64,000 bases of DNA from CAVRQM01 sp963732775 (lineage in GTDB: Bacteria; Pseudomonadota; Alphaproteobacteria; Acetobacterales; Acetobacteraceae), in NCBI GenBank assembly GCA_963732775.1, contig CAVTAR010000001.1:248001-312000 (forward strand). Direction: 5' to 3'. This document shows positions 8,292-16,174 of the stretch, in pieces. Positions within the stretch are counted from its first letter, which is position 1; each line of letters starts with the position of its first letter. A model generated the notes under the pieces. It ran no database searches. It was given only the letters and a program-made list of their open reading frames with translations, and had not been told where the DNA came from. The position numbers and the translations under genes were made by a program.

Positions 8292-9058
8292 GCCGACGCG
8301 CCGCCTCGCTGGCCGGGGTTTTGGCCCTGGCAGTCGGGGCGGCGCCGGCGGCGCTGGCCGCCGATCTCACCCGCGAGCAGGTGGTCGCGGCGCTCGGGGC
8401 CGCGAGCCCCGACCACCCGGCCGATTTCGCAGGCAAATCGCTGGAGCGGCTCGACCTCAGCGGCCTCGACTTCGCCCACGCGAGGCTGAGCGGGACCAAC
8501 CTGTTCAACGCCCGCCTGACGGACGCGAAGCTCGCGGGCGCCGACCTGTCCGGGGCCAACCTCAACATGGCCTGGATCATGCGCGCCGACTTCTCAGGCG
8601 CGAACCTGTCGGGCGCCACGGTGCAGGGGCCCGTGGTCGCCTCGGGCCTCGCGCAGTCGCCGGGCGAGGCGCCGGTGTTCAAGGGCGCCAATTTCAGCCA
8701 CGCGACGGTGGCCGCACGCTTCAGCGGCTTTGACCTCGCCGGCGCCGACTTCACCGACGCGCACATGGGCGTGGAGCTGAAGACGCAGTCGATGGGCTTG
8801 CAGCGCGTCGAGTTCGCCGGCGCGAACCTGCGCGGCGCGCACTTCGCCGGCGCCGACCTCACCTACGGGCTGCTGCGGTTCGCGAAGCTGCGGGGCGCCG
8901 ACCTGCGCGGCGCGAAGCTGGTCAAGGCCGACCTGTCCGGCGCCGACCTGACCGACGCGGACCTGACCGGCGCCGACCTGACCGGGGCGGTGACGACCGG
9001 GATGGTGACGGCCGGCGCCCGCGGCCTCGACAGCGTGAAGGGGCTGGCTCCGCCTTAG
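8288..9058 (+). CDS. secreted pentapeptide-repeat protein
   Basis: The 256-residue product has a signal peptide (about 24 residues, ending in AALAADL) and then tandem A(D/N)LxG pentapeptides: LSGTNLFNARLTDAKLAGAD, RADFSGANLSGATVQ, and ADLSGADLTDADLTGADLTG near the C-terminus. Such repeats fold as a quadrilateral beta-helix. Export of a pentapeptide protein suggests a periplasmic scaffold or partner. The GTG start at 8288 overlaps the cytochrome stop (GTGA), so translation of the two is probably coupled and they may act together. No enzymatic motif is visible. Confidence 0.85.
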   Translation: MSRRAASLAGVLALAVGAAPAALAADLTREQVVAALGAASPDHPADFAGKSLERLDLSGLDFAHARLSGTNLFNARLTDAKLAGADLSGANLNMAWIMRADFSGANLSGATVQGPVVASGLAQSPGEAPVFKGANFSHATVAARFSGFDLAGADFTDAHMGVELKTQSMGLQRVEFAGANLRGAHFAGADLTYGLLRFAKLRGADLRGAKLVKADLSGADLTDADLTGADLTGAVTTGMVTAGARGLDSVKGLAPP

Positions 9059-9141
9059 CGCGCGGCCTCACCTTCTCCGGCGCGCCGCAACGCTCGCGGC
9101 TGCGCGCCGTTGCCCTCGGGTCACAACCGAGGAGACAACCA

Positions 9142-9651
9142 ATGGACGCTCGCATGTTCTGGCTGGCCGGCGCTTGTGCATTCGCGGCGACGCTCGTCCT
9201 CGGCCAGGCGGCCGCGCTGGCCGGCCCTTGCTCGGACGACATCGCGGCGCTCGGCAAGGCGCTGAGCCAGTCGCCGCAGATGGGCCCCGCCACGACCGGC
9301 GCGCTGGCCGGCTCCGGCCCCGACGCGCAGCTCAAGCCCGCGACCGGCCAGACGCCGGCCACGCCCCCGCTGCAGGGCACGACGGCGCAAGGCAAGCTGG
9401 GCGGCGAGGGCGGCACCAAGGAGATGAACGCGGTCTCCGGCCAGGTCGCGACCTCGGCGCAGGACGTGCGGCGCCAGCAATCCGGGCTGCCGACCATGGC
9501 GACCGACCCCAACGCCAAGCTGTCGGACAGCGACCAGCGCATGTCGCAGGCCAAGATGGCGCTGGAGCAGGCGCGCTCGCTCGACCAGAAGAACGACGCC
9601 TCGTGCAAGGACTCCGTGGGCGAGGCGCAGAAGCTGATGCAGCACGGCTGA
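9142..9651 (+). CDS. secreted hypothetical protein
   Basis: A 169-residue product with a clear signal peptide (WLAGACAFAATLVLGQAAALAG) followed by CSDDIAALGKAL, and a second cysteine near the C-terminus (NDASCKDSV), which could pair with the first. The middle is low-complexity (Gly, Thr, Pro, Gln) and the last third looks helical (DQRMSQAKMALEQARSL). The start has a good GAGGAGACAACC site. The end is unusual: a 14-bp unit is tandemly repeated so that LMQHG-stop is written twice, in two frames. I do not recognise a domain; extracytoplasmic location is the only supported statement. Confidence 0.7.
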   Translation: MDARMFWLAGACAFAATLVLGQAAALAGPCSDDIAALGKALSQSPQMGPATTGALAGSGPDAQLKPATGQTPATPPLQGTTAQGKLGGEGGTKEMNAVSGQVATSAQDVRRQQSGLPTMATDPNAKLSDSDQRMSQAKMALEQARSLDQKNDASCKDSVGEAQKLMQHG

Positions 9652-9676
9652 TGCAGCACGGCTGAGCTGGCTGGCG

Positions 9677-9708
9677 CACCACTGGCTCCGTGGCCGGCGT
9701 CAGTGGTG
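9677..9708. terminator. possible bidirectional terminator between convergent genes
   Basis: Arms caccactg (9677-9684) and cagtggtg (9701-9708) can pair around a 16-base loop. They lie between the end of the secreted hypothetical gene and the end of the subtilase gene, overlapping the latter's last codons. There is no U-tract, so this is a hairpin with a plausible but unproven terminator role. Confidence 0.35.
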
Positions 9709-11199
9709 GGCGAACAGCGCCGCCAGGGCCAGCGCGCGGTCGGCCTGGATCAGCCCCGCGCCCACGCCGGCGGCGCTGCCCTGCACCGGGATCGCCGAGC
9801 CGCGCAGGCACGCCGTGACCTGGGCGGGGGTGAGGCCCGGGGCCTGCTGCAACACCAGTGCGGCTACGGCGGCGGCATCGGGGGCAGCTGCGGAGGTGCC
9901 GTAGAATGGGGCGAACACGCTGGTGAGGCTGCCGTCGGGCGCCACGAAATCGACCTTCGCCGCCGCAATCGGCGTGGCCAGCCGGTGGCCCTGCGCGTCG
10001 AACAGCAGCCGTCCCGGCCCGACCGACGAGAACGGCTCGATGCGGTCGCTGCCGCCGAAGCGCGGGGTGGCGGACCAGGCGATCGCGCCGACGACGTTCG
10101 CACCCGCCACCAGTTCGTGTCCGGTGGCGGTGCCGGAGCCGGAGCCGGCCCGCGGGTCGGCGATGGTCGCGGCGCCGAACGCGATCACCTTGAACAGGCC
10201 GGGCGGCGCCGCCGTGCCGTTGTCGACCACGGCGAGGCGGAACGTGGCCGCTTCGCCCGGGTTGATGAACGCCAGCACCTGCACCGGATCGCGGTGCGCG
10301 TCGAGCCGGCCGGAGGCCGCGACGACCTGGCCGGCCTGGTCGTAGAGCACCAGGGCGAGGCTGTTGGACGACCCGCCGCCGCCGCCGATGCTGGCGCCGA
10401 TGCTGGCGAAGGGCTGGTCCCATTGCAGGTCGAGCGTGCAGGCGCCGTGGCTCGCGACGCTGATGTCGAGGAACGCGCTGGGCGCCCCGGGGTAGCCGAA
10501 ATCCTGCACCGTGCGGATGCCCGGCAGCCCGGGCAGGGCGGAACGGAGCGGGGCGAACGACGCCTCGTAGAAATCCGTGCCCTCGTTGCTGGCCGAGGTG
10601 AAGTAGTCGACGCCGCTGGCCACCGCCTGCTCCACCGCGGCCTGCACCGTGCCGCCGTCCTGGAAGAACGGCTCGTTGTAGTAGCTGACGTCGTCGACGA
10701 TCACCTGGCAGCCGGCGGCCTGCAACGCCCTGATGCCGGCGGCGAAGTCGGCCTGGCCGGCGGTGGCGGTGTGGAACAGCAGCTGCGCGCCCGGGGCGAT
10801 GCGATGGATCAGATCGGCCATCGCGCGGCCCTCGTCGTGGCTGCCGAGCGGTCCTTCCTGCAGCACCTGCACGCCGGCCGGCAGGTCGCCGCGCAGCACG
10901 TCCGCCGCATAGCCGTGGCCGAGGTCGAAGCTGTCCGACAGGATGCCGACCCGCACGCCGGCGCCGGTCATGCCGGACTGCGCGCGCGCAACATCGCCGC
11001 GCACGGCGAGGTCGGAATAGTCGTCGGTGGCCGGCGCGGCGGCAGCGGCGCCGAACATCGCGGACCCGGCGGCGGCGGCGAAGCGCGGGCCGGCGGCGTC
11101 CAGCAAGGCGGCGGCGGAGATGGATGCCATCCCGTCGGTGACGAGCCAGCCCGCGCCGGGCGCGGCCGGCGTCGGGTCGTCGAGCCGGAACTCCGCCAT
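9700..11199 (-). CDS. S8 family (subtilisin-like) serine peptidase
   Basis: A 499-residue product with the ordered subtilase triad: Asp in GVRVGILSDSFD (residues 81-92), His in GPLGSHDEGRAMADLIHR (His121), and Ser in YGTSAAAPDAAAVAAL near residue 440. The oxyanion Asn is in SASNEG (Asn205). The region between the Asn and Ser blocks includes a beta-rich insert with jelly-roll-like features (ACTLDLQWDQPF). The N-terminus has no classical signal peptide, so the route of export, if any, is unclear. It is a single gene facing the secreted hypothetical; the upstream neighbour SapC is in the same direction 87 bases away. Confidence 0.85.
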   Translation of the reverse strand: MAEFRLDDPTPAAPGAGWLVTDGMASISAAALLDAAGPRFAAAAGSAMFGAAAAAPATDDYSDLAVRGDVARAQSGMTGAGVRVGILSDSFDLGHGYAADVLRGDLPAGVQVLQEGPLGSHDEGRAMADLIHRIAPGAQLLFHTATAGQADFAAGIRALQAAGCQVIVDDVSYYNEPFFQDGGTVQAAVEQAVASGVDYFTSASNEGTDFYEASFAPLRSALPGLPGIRTVQDFGYPGAPSAFLDISVASHGACTLDLQWDQPFASIGASIGGGGGSSNSLALVLYDQAGQVVAASGRLDAHRDPVQVLAFINPGEAATFRLAVVDNGTAAPPGLFKVIAFGAATIADPRAGSGSGTATGHELVAGANVVGAIAWSATPRFGGSDRIEPFSSVGPGRLLFDAQGHRLATPIAAAKVDFVAPDGSLTSVFAPFYGTSAAAPDAAAVAALVLQQAPGLTPAQVTACLRGSAIPVQGSAAGVGAGLIQADRALALAALFAHH

Positions 11200-11286
11200 G
11201 GGCCTCCCATCCGCCCGGGCTGCGTGCGGCCGCGGCGGAGACGCAGGCTAGCGGAGAGTGCCTAGCGCGCGGTGAACGCGCCGCGG

Positions 11287-12036
11287 TCAGCCGGCCGCCG
11301 CGGCACGCTCGATCAGGCGGCTCCAGCGGCCGATCGAGAACAGGTGCGCGTAGATCGCCGCGACCCAGCCCATGCGGCGCCATTCGAGGAAGGTCGCGTC
11401 GTCGAGCCCGGCGAAGCGCTCGGCCTTCAGCAGCTTGAAGCCGCGGATGCGCGCGTGCCCGCCGCCGGTGAAGTTCACCGTCGCCTCCTCCTCCTCCAGC
11501 AGCCCCGCGCCGTCGAGCGCGCGGGCGAACACGCCGGCCGCCAGCACCGCCTCGCGGTAGGCCGAACAGAAGCCGATGGCGTCGTTCAGCGTCGCCGTCG
11601 GCCGGCCGTCCTCGAACAGCCGCTCGCCCGCCCCGGTGCTGAGCGCCCGCGCGTCGGGCTCCATGCCGACCAGCAGGGTCTCGCGCGCCGGGTCCTCGAC
11701 GAAGATGAACGGGAACGAGCGCACGTAGGCCGGCACGTAGCCGTCGGCGAGCCAGCCGCCATCGGCGTCGACGAACAGGTTGGCGCCCTCGCGCAGGCCG
11801 AGCAGGGCGACCGGCAGCGGCTCCGCGCCGCCGGTGAACAGGATCGGATAGTGCTGGGCGGCGATCTCGAGCTCGCTCAGCCCGAGCGGCACGGACTGCG
11901 CGCCGGCGGCGAAGCCGTAGCCGGTGCCGCGGTCGAGCCGCAGTTCCGGGTGCAGCGCCGGGTTCACGCCGACCACGCGCCGGAAGAACAGGGGCAGGGA
12001 CTGGGTAGGCGCGTCGGGGGTGGGCGCGTCGGACAT
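11287..12036 (-). CDS. SapC family protein
   Basis: A 249-residue product of the SapC family, named after Campylobacter S-layer locus genes but of unknown biochemical function. Typical blocks are YPILFTGG, ADGYVPAYVRSFPFIFVED, a LFEDGRPTATLNDAIGFCSA segment and a C-terminal WVAAIYAHLFSIGRW. The ATG at 12034-12036 is chosen because homology begins about 12 residues later; the longer upstream in-frame extension crosses the divergent Crp gene. It is divergent from the Crp/Fnr regulator across a 142-base gap. Confidence 0.85.
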   Translation of the reverse strand: MSDAPTPDAPTQSLPLFFRRVVGVNPALHPELRLDRGTGYGFAAGAQSVPLGLSELEIAAQHYPILFTGGAEPLPVALLGLREGANLFVDADGGWLADGYVPAYVRSFPFIFVEDPARETLLVGMEPDARALSTGAGERLFEDGRPTATLNDAIGFCSAYREAVLAAGVFARALDGAGLLEEEEATVNFTGGGHARIRGFKLLKAERFAGLDDATFLEWRRMGWVAAIYAHLFSIGRWSRLIERAAAAG

Positions 12037-12178
12037 GGCGGCATCCTGCCTCGGGTGCGGGTGCGGCCGCTTGTAGCGGATCGGCGCGCCGCCGCCAGCG
12101 CGGGCCGGACGGCATCCCGGGGGGGGGGGAGCGCTGGACAGCCTTGGACGCCGTGTTGCCGAAATGTTAGGTTCGCCC

Positions 12179-12982
12179 ATGGAACACGCGTCGAAGATCT
12201 CGCCGGCGATGAAGCGCGAGGCGCTGCGGAGCTGCTGGTTCTTCAAGCCGATGCGCGCCGAGGAGCTCGACGAAATCGTCGCCCAGTCGCAGGAGCGGCG
12301 GGTGGCGCGCAACACCACGATCTTCCATCGCGGCGACCCGGGCACCAGCCTGATGGCCGTGCTCGCCGGCCGCATCGTCATCAAGCTGACCGGCGTCGAG
12401 GGCAACAAGGAGATCGCCTACCGGCAGATCGGTCCGGGCGACATCTTCGGCGAGATCGCGCTGCTCGACGGCAAGGAGCGCACCGCCGACGCGGTGGCGG
12501 TCGAGGACACCACGCTGGTGGTGGTCGAGCGGCGCGTCTTCATGCCGGCGATGCTGCGCCACGAGGGCCAGGTCGAGCGCATGTTCGAGGTGCTGTGCGC
12601 GCGCATCCGCAGCACCAGCATCGCGCTCGAGGAGGCGACGCTGTACGGCGGCGAGGTGCGGCTGGCCCGGCTGCTGTGCCGCCTGGCCGACGCCTGCGGG
12701 CGCCCGGGCCCGGACGGCTCGGTGCTGCTGGAGCAGCGCATGACCGACACCGAGTGGTCCACGATGCTGGGCGGCATCGCCCGCGAGACCGCGAACCGGC
12801 TGTTCACCACGCTGCAGGCCGAGGGCCTGCTGCTGCGCGAGGACCGGAGCGTGAGCCTGACCGACCTCGCGGCGCTGCGCGAGATGGCGCGCGGCGAGCG
12901 GCGAGCGCCATCGCTGGCCCGCGCGCCCGCGTCGCGCCGCCGCCCGACCGAGGACCCCACGCGAGGGCTGGATCCACGCTAG
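12179..12982 (+). CDS. Crp/Fnr family transcriptional regulator
   Basis: The product (267 residues from the second ATG) has a cyclic-nucleotide-binding-like beta barrel (FHRGDPGTSLMAVLAGRIVI, GPGDIFGEIALLDGKERTAD) and a C-terminal winged helix-turn-helix (MTDTEWSTMLGGIARETANR, then LFTTLQAEGLLL). There is no N-terminal cysteine cluster, so it is not an Fnr-type Fe-S sensor; the effector is unknown. An in-frame ATG at 12164 is an alternative start; neither has a strong ribosome site, and the MEHASKISPAMKREALRSC beginning looks more natural. A run of eleven G lies upstream at 12119-12129. The last 35 residues are Arg/Pro-rich and probably disordered. Confidence 0.85.
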   Translation: MEHASKISPAMKREALRSCWFFKPMRAEELDEIVAQSQERRVARNTTIFHRGDPGTSLMAVLAGRIVIKLTGVEGNKEIAYRQIGPGDIFGEIALLDGKERTADAVAVEDTTLVVVERRVFMPAMLRHEGQVERMFEVLCARIRSTSIALEEATLYGGEVRLARLLCRLADACGRPGPDGSVLLEQRMTDTEWSTMLGGIARETANRLFTTLQAEGLLLREDRSVSLTDLAALREMARGERRAPSLARAPASRRRPTEDPTRGLDPR

Positions 12983-13047
12983 GCGTGGAGCGGATTCGAC
13001 ACCAATGCCGATACGAAGCGACTAGGGCGTGCGTGGGTGCCCCCGCC

Positions 13048-13713
13048 TCATCGCCGCTTGGACAGCGGCGGCATCCACCAGGGACGGCGCTTGGGATCGA
13101 CGAAGCCGCTGTCGGTCTCGATGCAGCGGTGGTGCCAGCACGCCGCCCGGTCCTCGGCCAAGGTCGGCCGCCGGGGCTTCTTCGGCCGGGGCTTCCTCAC
13201 CCGGGGCTTCGGCTGGGGCAGCGGACCGTCCGCCGGGTGCGGCCAGGGCGGGATGGCGAGCATCCGGCACAGGGCGGCGAGCGGCCTGCGGGCCTGCGGC
13301 ACCTGGGCGAGCAAGGCTTGCACCTGCGGGTCCTGCAGCCAGTGCTGGAAGGGCCCTGCGGCCCAGCGGATCTCGATGCCTCGGGCCATCAGCCAGCCGA
13401 CCCGGCGCGGCAGGCGCGGCGGTCTTGGCGGGGCCGCCTCCGGGGGTGGAGCTTCGGCGGCTGGTGCCGGGCTGGACGGCCGGGGCGGCCGGGGAGGATG
13501 CACCCGGGGCAGGCGGCCGGCGGCGAGCAGGGCGAGGAGGGCTTGCAGGCGGGCGACCAGGCGGCTGGCCCGGCGGTAGGCCAGCCCCGGCAGCGGACTC
13601 GATCGCTCCCGCGATTCCCAGAGGCCGAGGCCCCGGGTCAGCATGGTCCAGATCAGGCCGAACTGGCGCGAGAGGTCCAGCAGGGCGGGCTGGGATGGGA
13701 GGGGGGTGGGCAC
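13048..13713 (-). CDS. hypothetical protein, Pro/Arg-rich
   Basis: About 221 residues if the GTG at 13711-13713 is the start; an ATG at 13644 is the other option. The middle is a proline/arginine stretch (VHPPRPPRPSSPAPAAEAPP). A conserved-looking segment follows: RRVGWLMARGIEIRWAAGPF, HWLQDPQVQALLAQVPQARR and LAALCRMLAIPPW. The end is basic (KPRVRKPRPKKPRRP). I have seen similar proteins of unknown function in Acetobacteraceae, which is part of why I favour that family for the host. Nothing enzymatic is visible. The 5' end lies beside the left GC palindrome and the IS element. Confidence 0.6.
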   Translation of the reverse strand: MPTPLPSQPALLDLSRQFGLIWTMLTRGLGLWESRERSSPLPGLAYRRASRLVARLQALLALLAAGRLPRVHPPRPPRPSSPAPAAEAPPPEAAPPRPPRLPRRVGWLMARGIEIRWAAGPFQHWLQDPQVQALLAQVPQARRPLAALCRMLAIPPWPHPADGPLPQPKPRVRKPRPKKPRRPTLAEDRAACWHHRCIETDSGFVDPKRRPWWMPPLSKRR

Positions 13714-13783
13714 GAACGGAACATGAACGATGTGGAGGTGGAAGTCAAGTGGGAGCGTGGCTTGGGAGTGTGTTGCCCGGCAA

Positions 13784-13813
13784 CCCCACCCGGCCCTTCG
13801 GGCCACCCTCCCC
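13784..13813. repeat. REP-like palindromic GC repeat, left copy
   Basis: This 30-base unit starts ccccacccggcccttcgggc and contains an internal inverted repeat (cggcccttcgggcc-type hairpin). An inverted copy with one mismatch lies at 15001-15030, on the other side of the IS. Such paired, inverted units are typical of REP doublets in GC-rich genomes. Confidence 0.75.
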
Positions 13814-13849
13814 ATGAAGGGGAGGGAAAGAAATCTCCTTCCCCCCTGT

Positions 13850-14996
13850 GGATGGCTCTGCGAAACTCTGGTTCCGGCGCGGTTGGTCATGATTCGCTCG
13901 TTTGGTCATCGGAGGGGATGGTCATGACGCAACGGCAGCTTGGCTTGGCGGAGTCGTTGGTGGATCCGCGGCTGGGCAGCAATCCGCGCTTGGCCAAGTT
14001 GGAAACGGTGATCGACTGGGCGCCGCTGGAGGTGCTGTGCAAGCCGTTGCGTCGGGGCGAGCACGGCCGGCCGCCCTATGCGCCGCTGGCCCTGCTCAAG
14101 GCGCTGTATCTGCAAGCGATGTATGACCTGTCCGACCCGGGCTTGGAGGAAGCGCTGCTGGACCGGCTGTCGTTTCGGCGCTTCTGCGGCTTTGGCCTCG
14201 CCGACCGCACTCCCGACGAGACGACCATCCTGCGGTTTCGCCACGATGCCGCCGAGGCCGGCGTGCTGAGGGCCTGTTTCGAGGAGATCACGCGCCAGCT
14301 CGAGCAGCGCGGGCTGATGGTCAAGAAAGGCAGCCTGCTCGACGCCACCCTGGTCGCGTCGGCGTTGCGCCCGCCGCCGGCCTCGGCCGGGCTGGGTGCG
14401 TGCAACGCCGCCGAGCCAGGAGCGTCGTGGACCCGCAAGGCGGGGCGGTCGGTGTTCGGCTACAAGGTGCATGTCGGCGTCGACCAGGGCTCGGGACTGG
14501 TCCGGCGCGTCGTCGTCACCGGTGCCAAGACCTATGAGAGCGAAGCCGCCGACGACCTCATCTGCGGCGACGAGCGGGCGGTCTACGCCGACAAGGCCTA
14601 TCCCCAGGCCGCCAGGCGGCAGCGCCTGCGCGCGGCCGGGATCAAGGACCGGATCATGCACCGGCGGCACAAATCCCAGCGCGCGCTGCCCCGCCACCGC
14701 CAGCGCTGGAACGACCTCGTGGCGCGCGCCCGGGCCCCGGTCGAGAACATCTTCAGCCAACTCAAACGGATCTATGGGCGGTCGCGGATGCGATGCCACA
14801 CGCTGGCCCGCAACACCGCCGACATCCTCGCGATCGTCAGCGTCCTCAATCTCAAACGTGCGGCCAAGCTGACCGCCGCATGAGCCCGAGCCCGCTCCGC
14901 AGGCCCGCCCGCGGCCCCAACACACCGAAAGCCGCCATCCCACACTCCGAAACCAACGCCGACGTCTCACAACAAACCGCTTTCGCAGAGCCATCC
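13850..14996 (+). mobile_element. IS5-family-like insertion sequence
   Basis: The element is 1147 bases with perfect 16-bp terminal inverted repeats: ggatggctctgcgaaa at 13850-13865 and its complement at 14981-14996. Both ends are flanked by CTGT (13846-13849 and 14997-15000), a possible 4-bp target duplication. One transposase gene fills most of it. The insertion lies inside an inverted pair of REP-like repeats (13784-13813 and 15001-15030). Confidence 0.88.
13924..14883 (+). CDS. IS5 family transposase
   Basis: A 319-residue DDE transposase. The N-terminus LGLAESLVDPRLGSNPRL and the ADRTPDETTILRFRH block are typical of IS5 transposases. The triad is visible: Asp in LLDATLVAS, Asp in YADKAYP and Glu in VENIFSQLKRIYGRSRMRCH. 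The start at 13924 is preceded six bases upstream by GGAGGGG; an in-frame ATG at 13918 would abut that site. The gene is intact, and with perfect terminal repeats the element is probably still active. Confidence 0.92.
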   Translation: MTQRQLGLAESLVDPRLGSNPRLAKLETVIDWAPLEVLCKPLRRGEHGRPPYAPLALLKALYLQAMYDLSDPGLEEALLDRLSFRRFCGFGLADRTPDETTILRFRHDAAEAGVLRACFEEITRQLEQRGLMVKKGSLLDATLVASALRPPPASAGLGACNAAEPGASWTRKAGRSVFGYKVHVGVDQGSGLVRRVVVTGAKTYESEAADDLICGDERAVYADKAYPQAARRQRLRAAGIKDRIMHRRHKSQRALPRHRQRWNDLVARARAPVENIFSQLKRIYGRSRMRCHTLARNTADILAIVSVLNLKRAAKLTAA

Positions 14997-15000
14997 CTGT

Positions 15001-15030
15001 GGGGAGGGTGGCCCGGAGGGCCGGGTGGGG
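15001..15030. repeat. REP-like palindromic GC repeat, right copy
   Basis: Starts ggggagggtggcccggaggg and is the inverted copy of 13784-13813 with one mismatch. Together they look like one REP doublet split by the IS. It lies 26 bases past the 3' end of the following minus-strand gene. Confidence 0.75.
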
Positions 15031-15056
15031 GGGAGGCAGGGCGCGAGGTGCGGCCC

Positions 15057-16091
15057 TCAGCGGAACGGCGGCGGCACCAGCGCGCCGCCCAGGTTCCACG
15101 GCGCGTTGGCGCCGCGCGGCAGGCGCAGGGGCGAGCCGGCGCCCAGGTCGCGGTCGAACACCTCGCCGTAGTTGCCGACCGCGGCGATGACGCGCGCCGC
15201 CCAGTCGTCGACCAGCCCCAGCGCCCGGCCGATTGCGGGGTCCGTGCCGAGCAGCTGCCGCAGCGCCGGGTCCGCGGCGGTACGCATGGCCGCGACGTTC
15301 GCCTGGGTCACGCCCAGCGCCTCCGCCTCGATCAGCGCGGCGGCGGCGTAGTCGACGACGTCGCGCCAGGCCGGGTCGCCCGCCGCGACGGCAGGGGCGA
15401 CCGGGTCGAGCGAGAGCCGCTCGGGCAGGATGGCGTAGCGGCCCCGGACCGGGCCGAAGGCGGAGCGCGATTCCGCGAGCTGCGAGGCCGGACCCGCCAT
15501 GGCGTCGCAGCGGCCGCCGACGAAGGCGGCCTCCATCTCGCCCAGCTCCTCGAACGGGAACGGCACGGCCTTCACCTGCCGTCGCGCCAGGGCGGCGTCG
15601 AGCGCCTCGTGCCCGGGCTGGCTTGCGATGAAGCACAGCGAGCGGCCGGCGAGGTCGTCGAGGCCGGCGACGCCGCCTCCGGTGGGCACCATCACCGCCT
15701 CGCCGTCGAGGAACACCGGCCGCGCGAAGGCGACGCCGCGCGCCTGTTCGGCAAGGAGCGAGGGGGCGGCGCCCATCAGCACGTCGACCCGCCCGGCCGC
15801 GAGTGCGGCGAAGCCGTCGGCCTCGTCCGGCAGGCCGAGCACGCGCACCGCGTCCGCGCGGCCCAGCACCGCCGCGGCCACGGCGCGGCACAGGTCGACC
15901 CCGAACGCCGGGAGCGGCCCGTGGCTGTCGTCGTGGGTGTAGTCGGCCGGCTCGGTCAGCACCCCGCAGGCGAGCGTGCCGGCGGCGCGCACCCGGTCGA
16001 GCACAGCGCCGGCGCGCCCCGGTGCGGGTGCGGGCGCGGCGACGACGGCCACCAAAAGGGCGAGCGCGGCGAGACGGGCGGGCAGGGACAT
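15057..16091 (-). CDS. periplasmic amino-acid-binding protein (AapJ-like)
   Basis: A 344-residue solute-binding protein of family 3. It has a signal peptide (LAALALLVAVVAAPAPAPGRAGA) followed by VLDRVRAAGTLACGVL, the usual family 3 opening. Later come FGVDLCRAVAAAVLGRADAV, GRSLCFIASQPGHEALDA and the AapJ-like C-terminal VGNYGEVFDRDLGAGSPLRL. AapJ proteins bind general L-amino acids for AapQMP permeases. No permease or ATPase gene is next to it, so it is an orphan binding protein here. The start ATG at 16089-16091 gives a proper signal; a longer in-frame read-through comes from the frameshifted upstream phosphoesterase. Confidence 0.85.
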   Translation of the reverse strand: MSLPARLAALALLVAVVAAPAPAPGRAGAVLDRVRAAGTLACGVLTEPADYTHDDSHGPLPAFGVDLCRAVAAAVLGRADAVRVLGLPDEADGFAALAAGRVDVLMGAAPSLLAEQARGVAFARPVFLDGEAVMVPTGGGVAGLDDLAGRSLCFIASQPGHEALDAALARRQVKAVPFPFEELGEMEAAFVGGRCDAMAGPASQLAESRSAFGPVRGRYAILPERLSLDPVAPAVAAGDPAWRDVVDYAAAALIEAEALGVTQANVAAMRTAADPALRQLLGTDPAIGRALGLVDDWAARVIAAVGNYGEVFDRDLGAGSPLRLPRGANAPWNLGGALVPPPFR

Positions 16092-16174
16092 CGGGGATGG
16101 ATCCAGCGTGGCGGGCAGACGAAGGGGCCGGAGCTTGCACCCCGGCCCCCTGATCGCGGCGCGGCGGCTGCCGC

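Noticed and set aside
12119..12129. Run of eleven G upstream of the Crp/Fnr gene as a phase-variable switch
   Set aside because: It is over 30 bases before the start, not in a coding frame, and in this sequence with many doubtful indels the run length itself is uncertain.
11272..14883. A 1203-residue plus-strand open frame across the SapC, Crp and IS genes
   Set aside because: Very GC-rich DNA keeps antisense frames open; the first part is antisense to SapC and low-complexity, and only the transposase part (from 13924) is a real protein.
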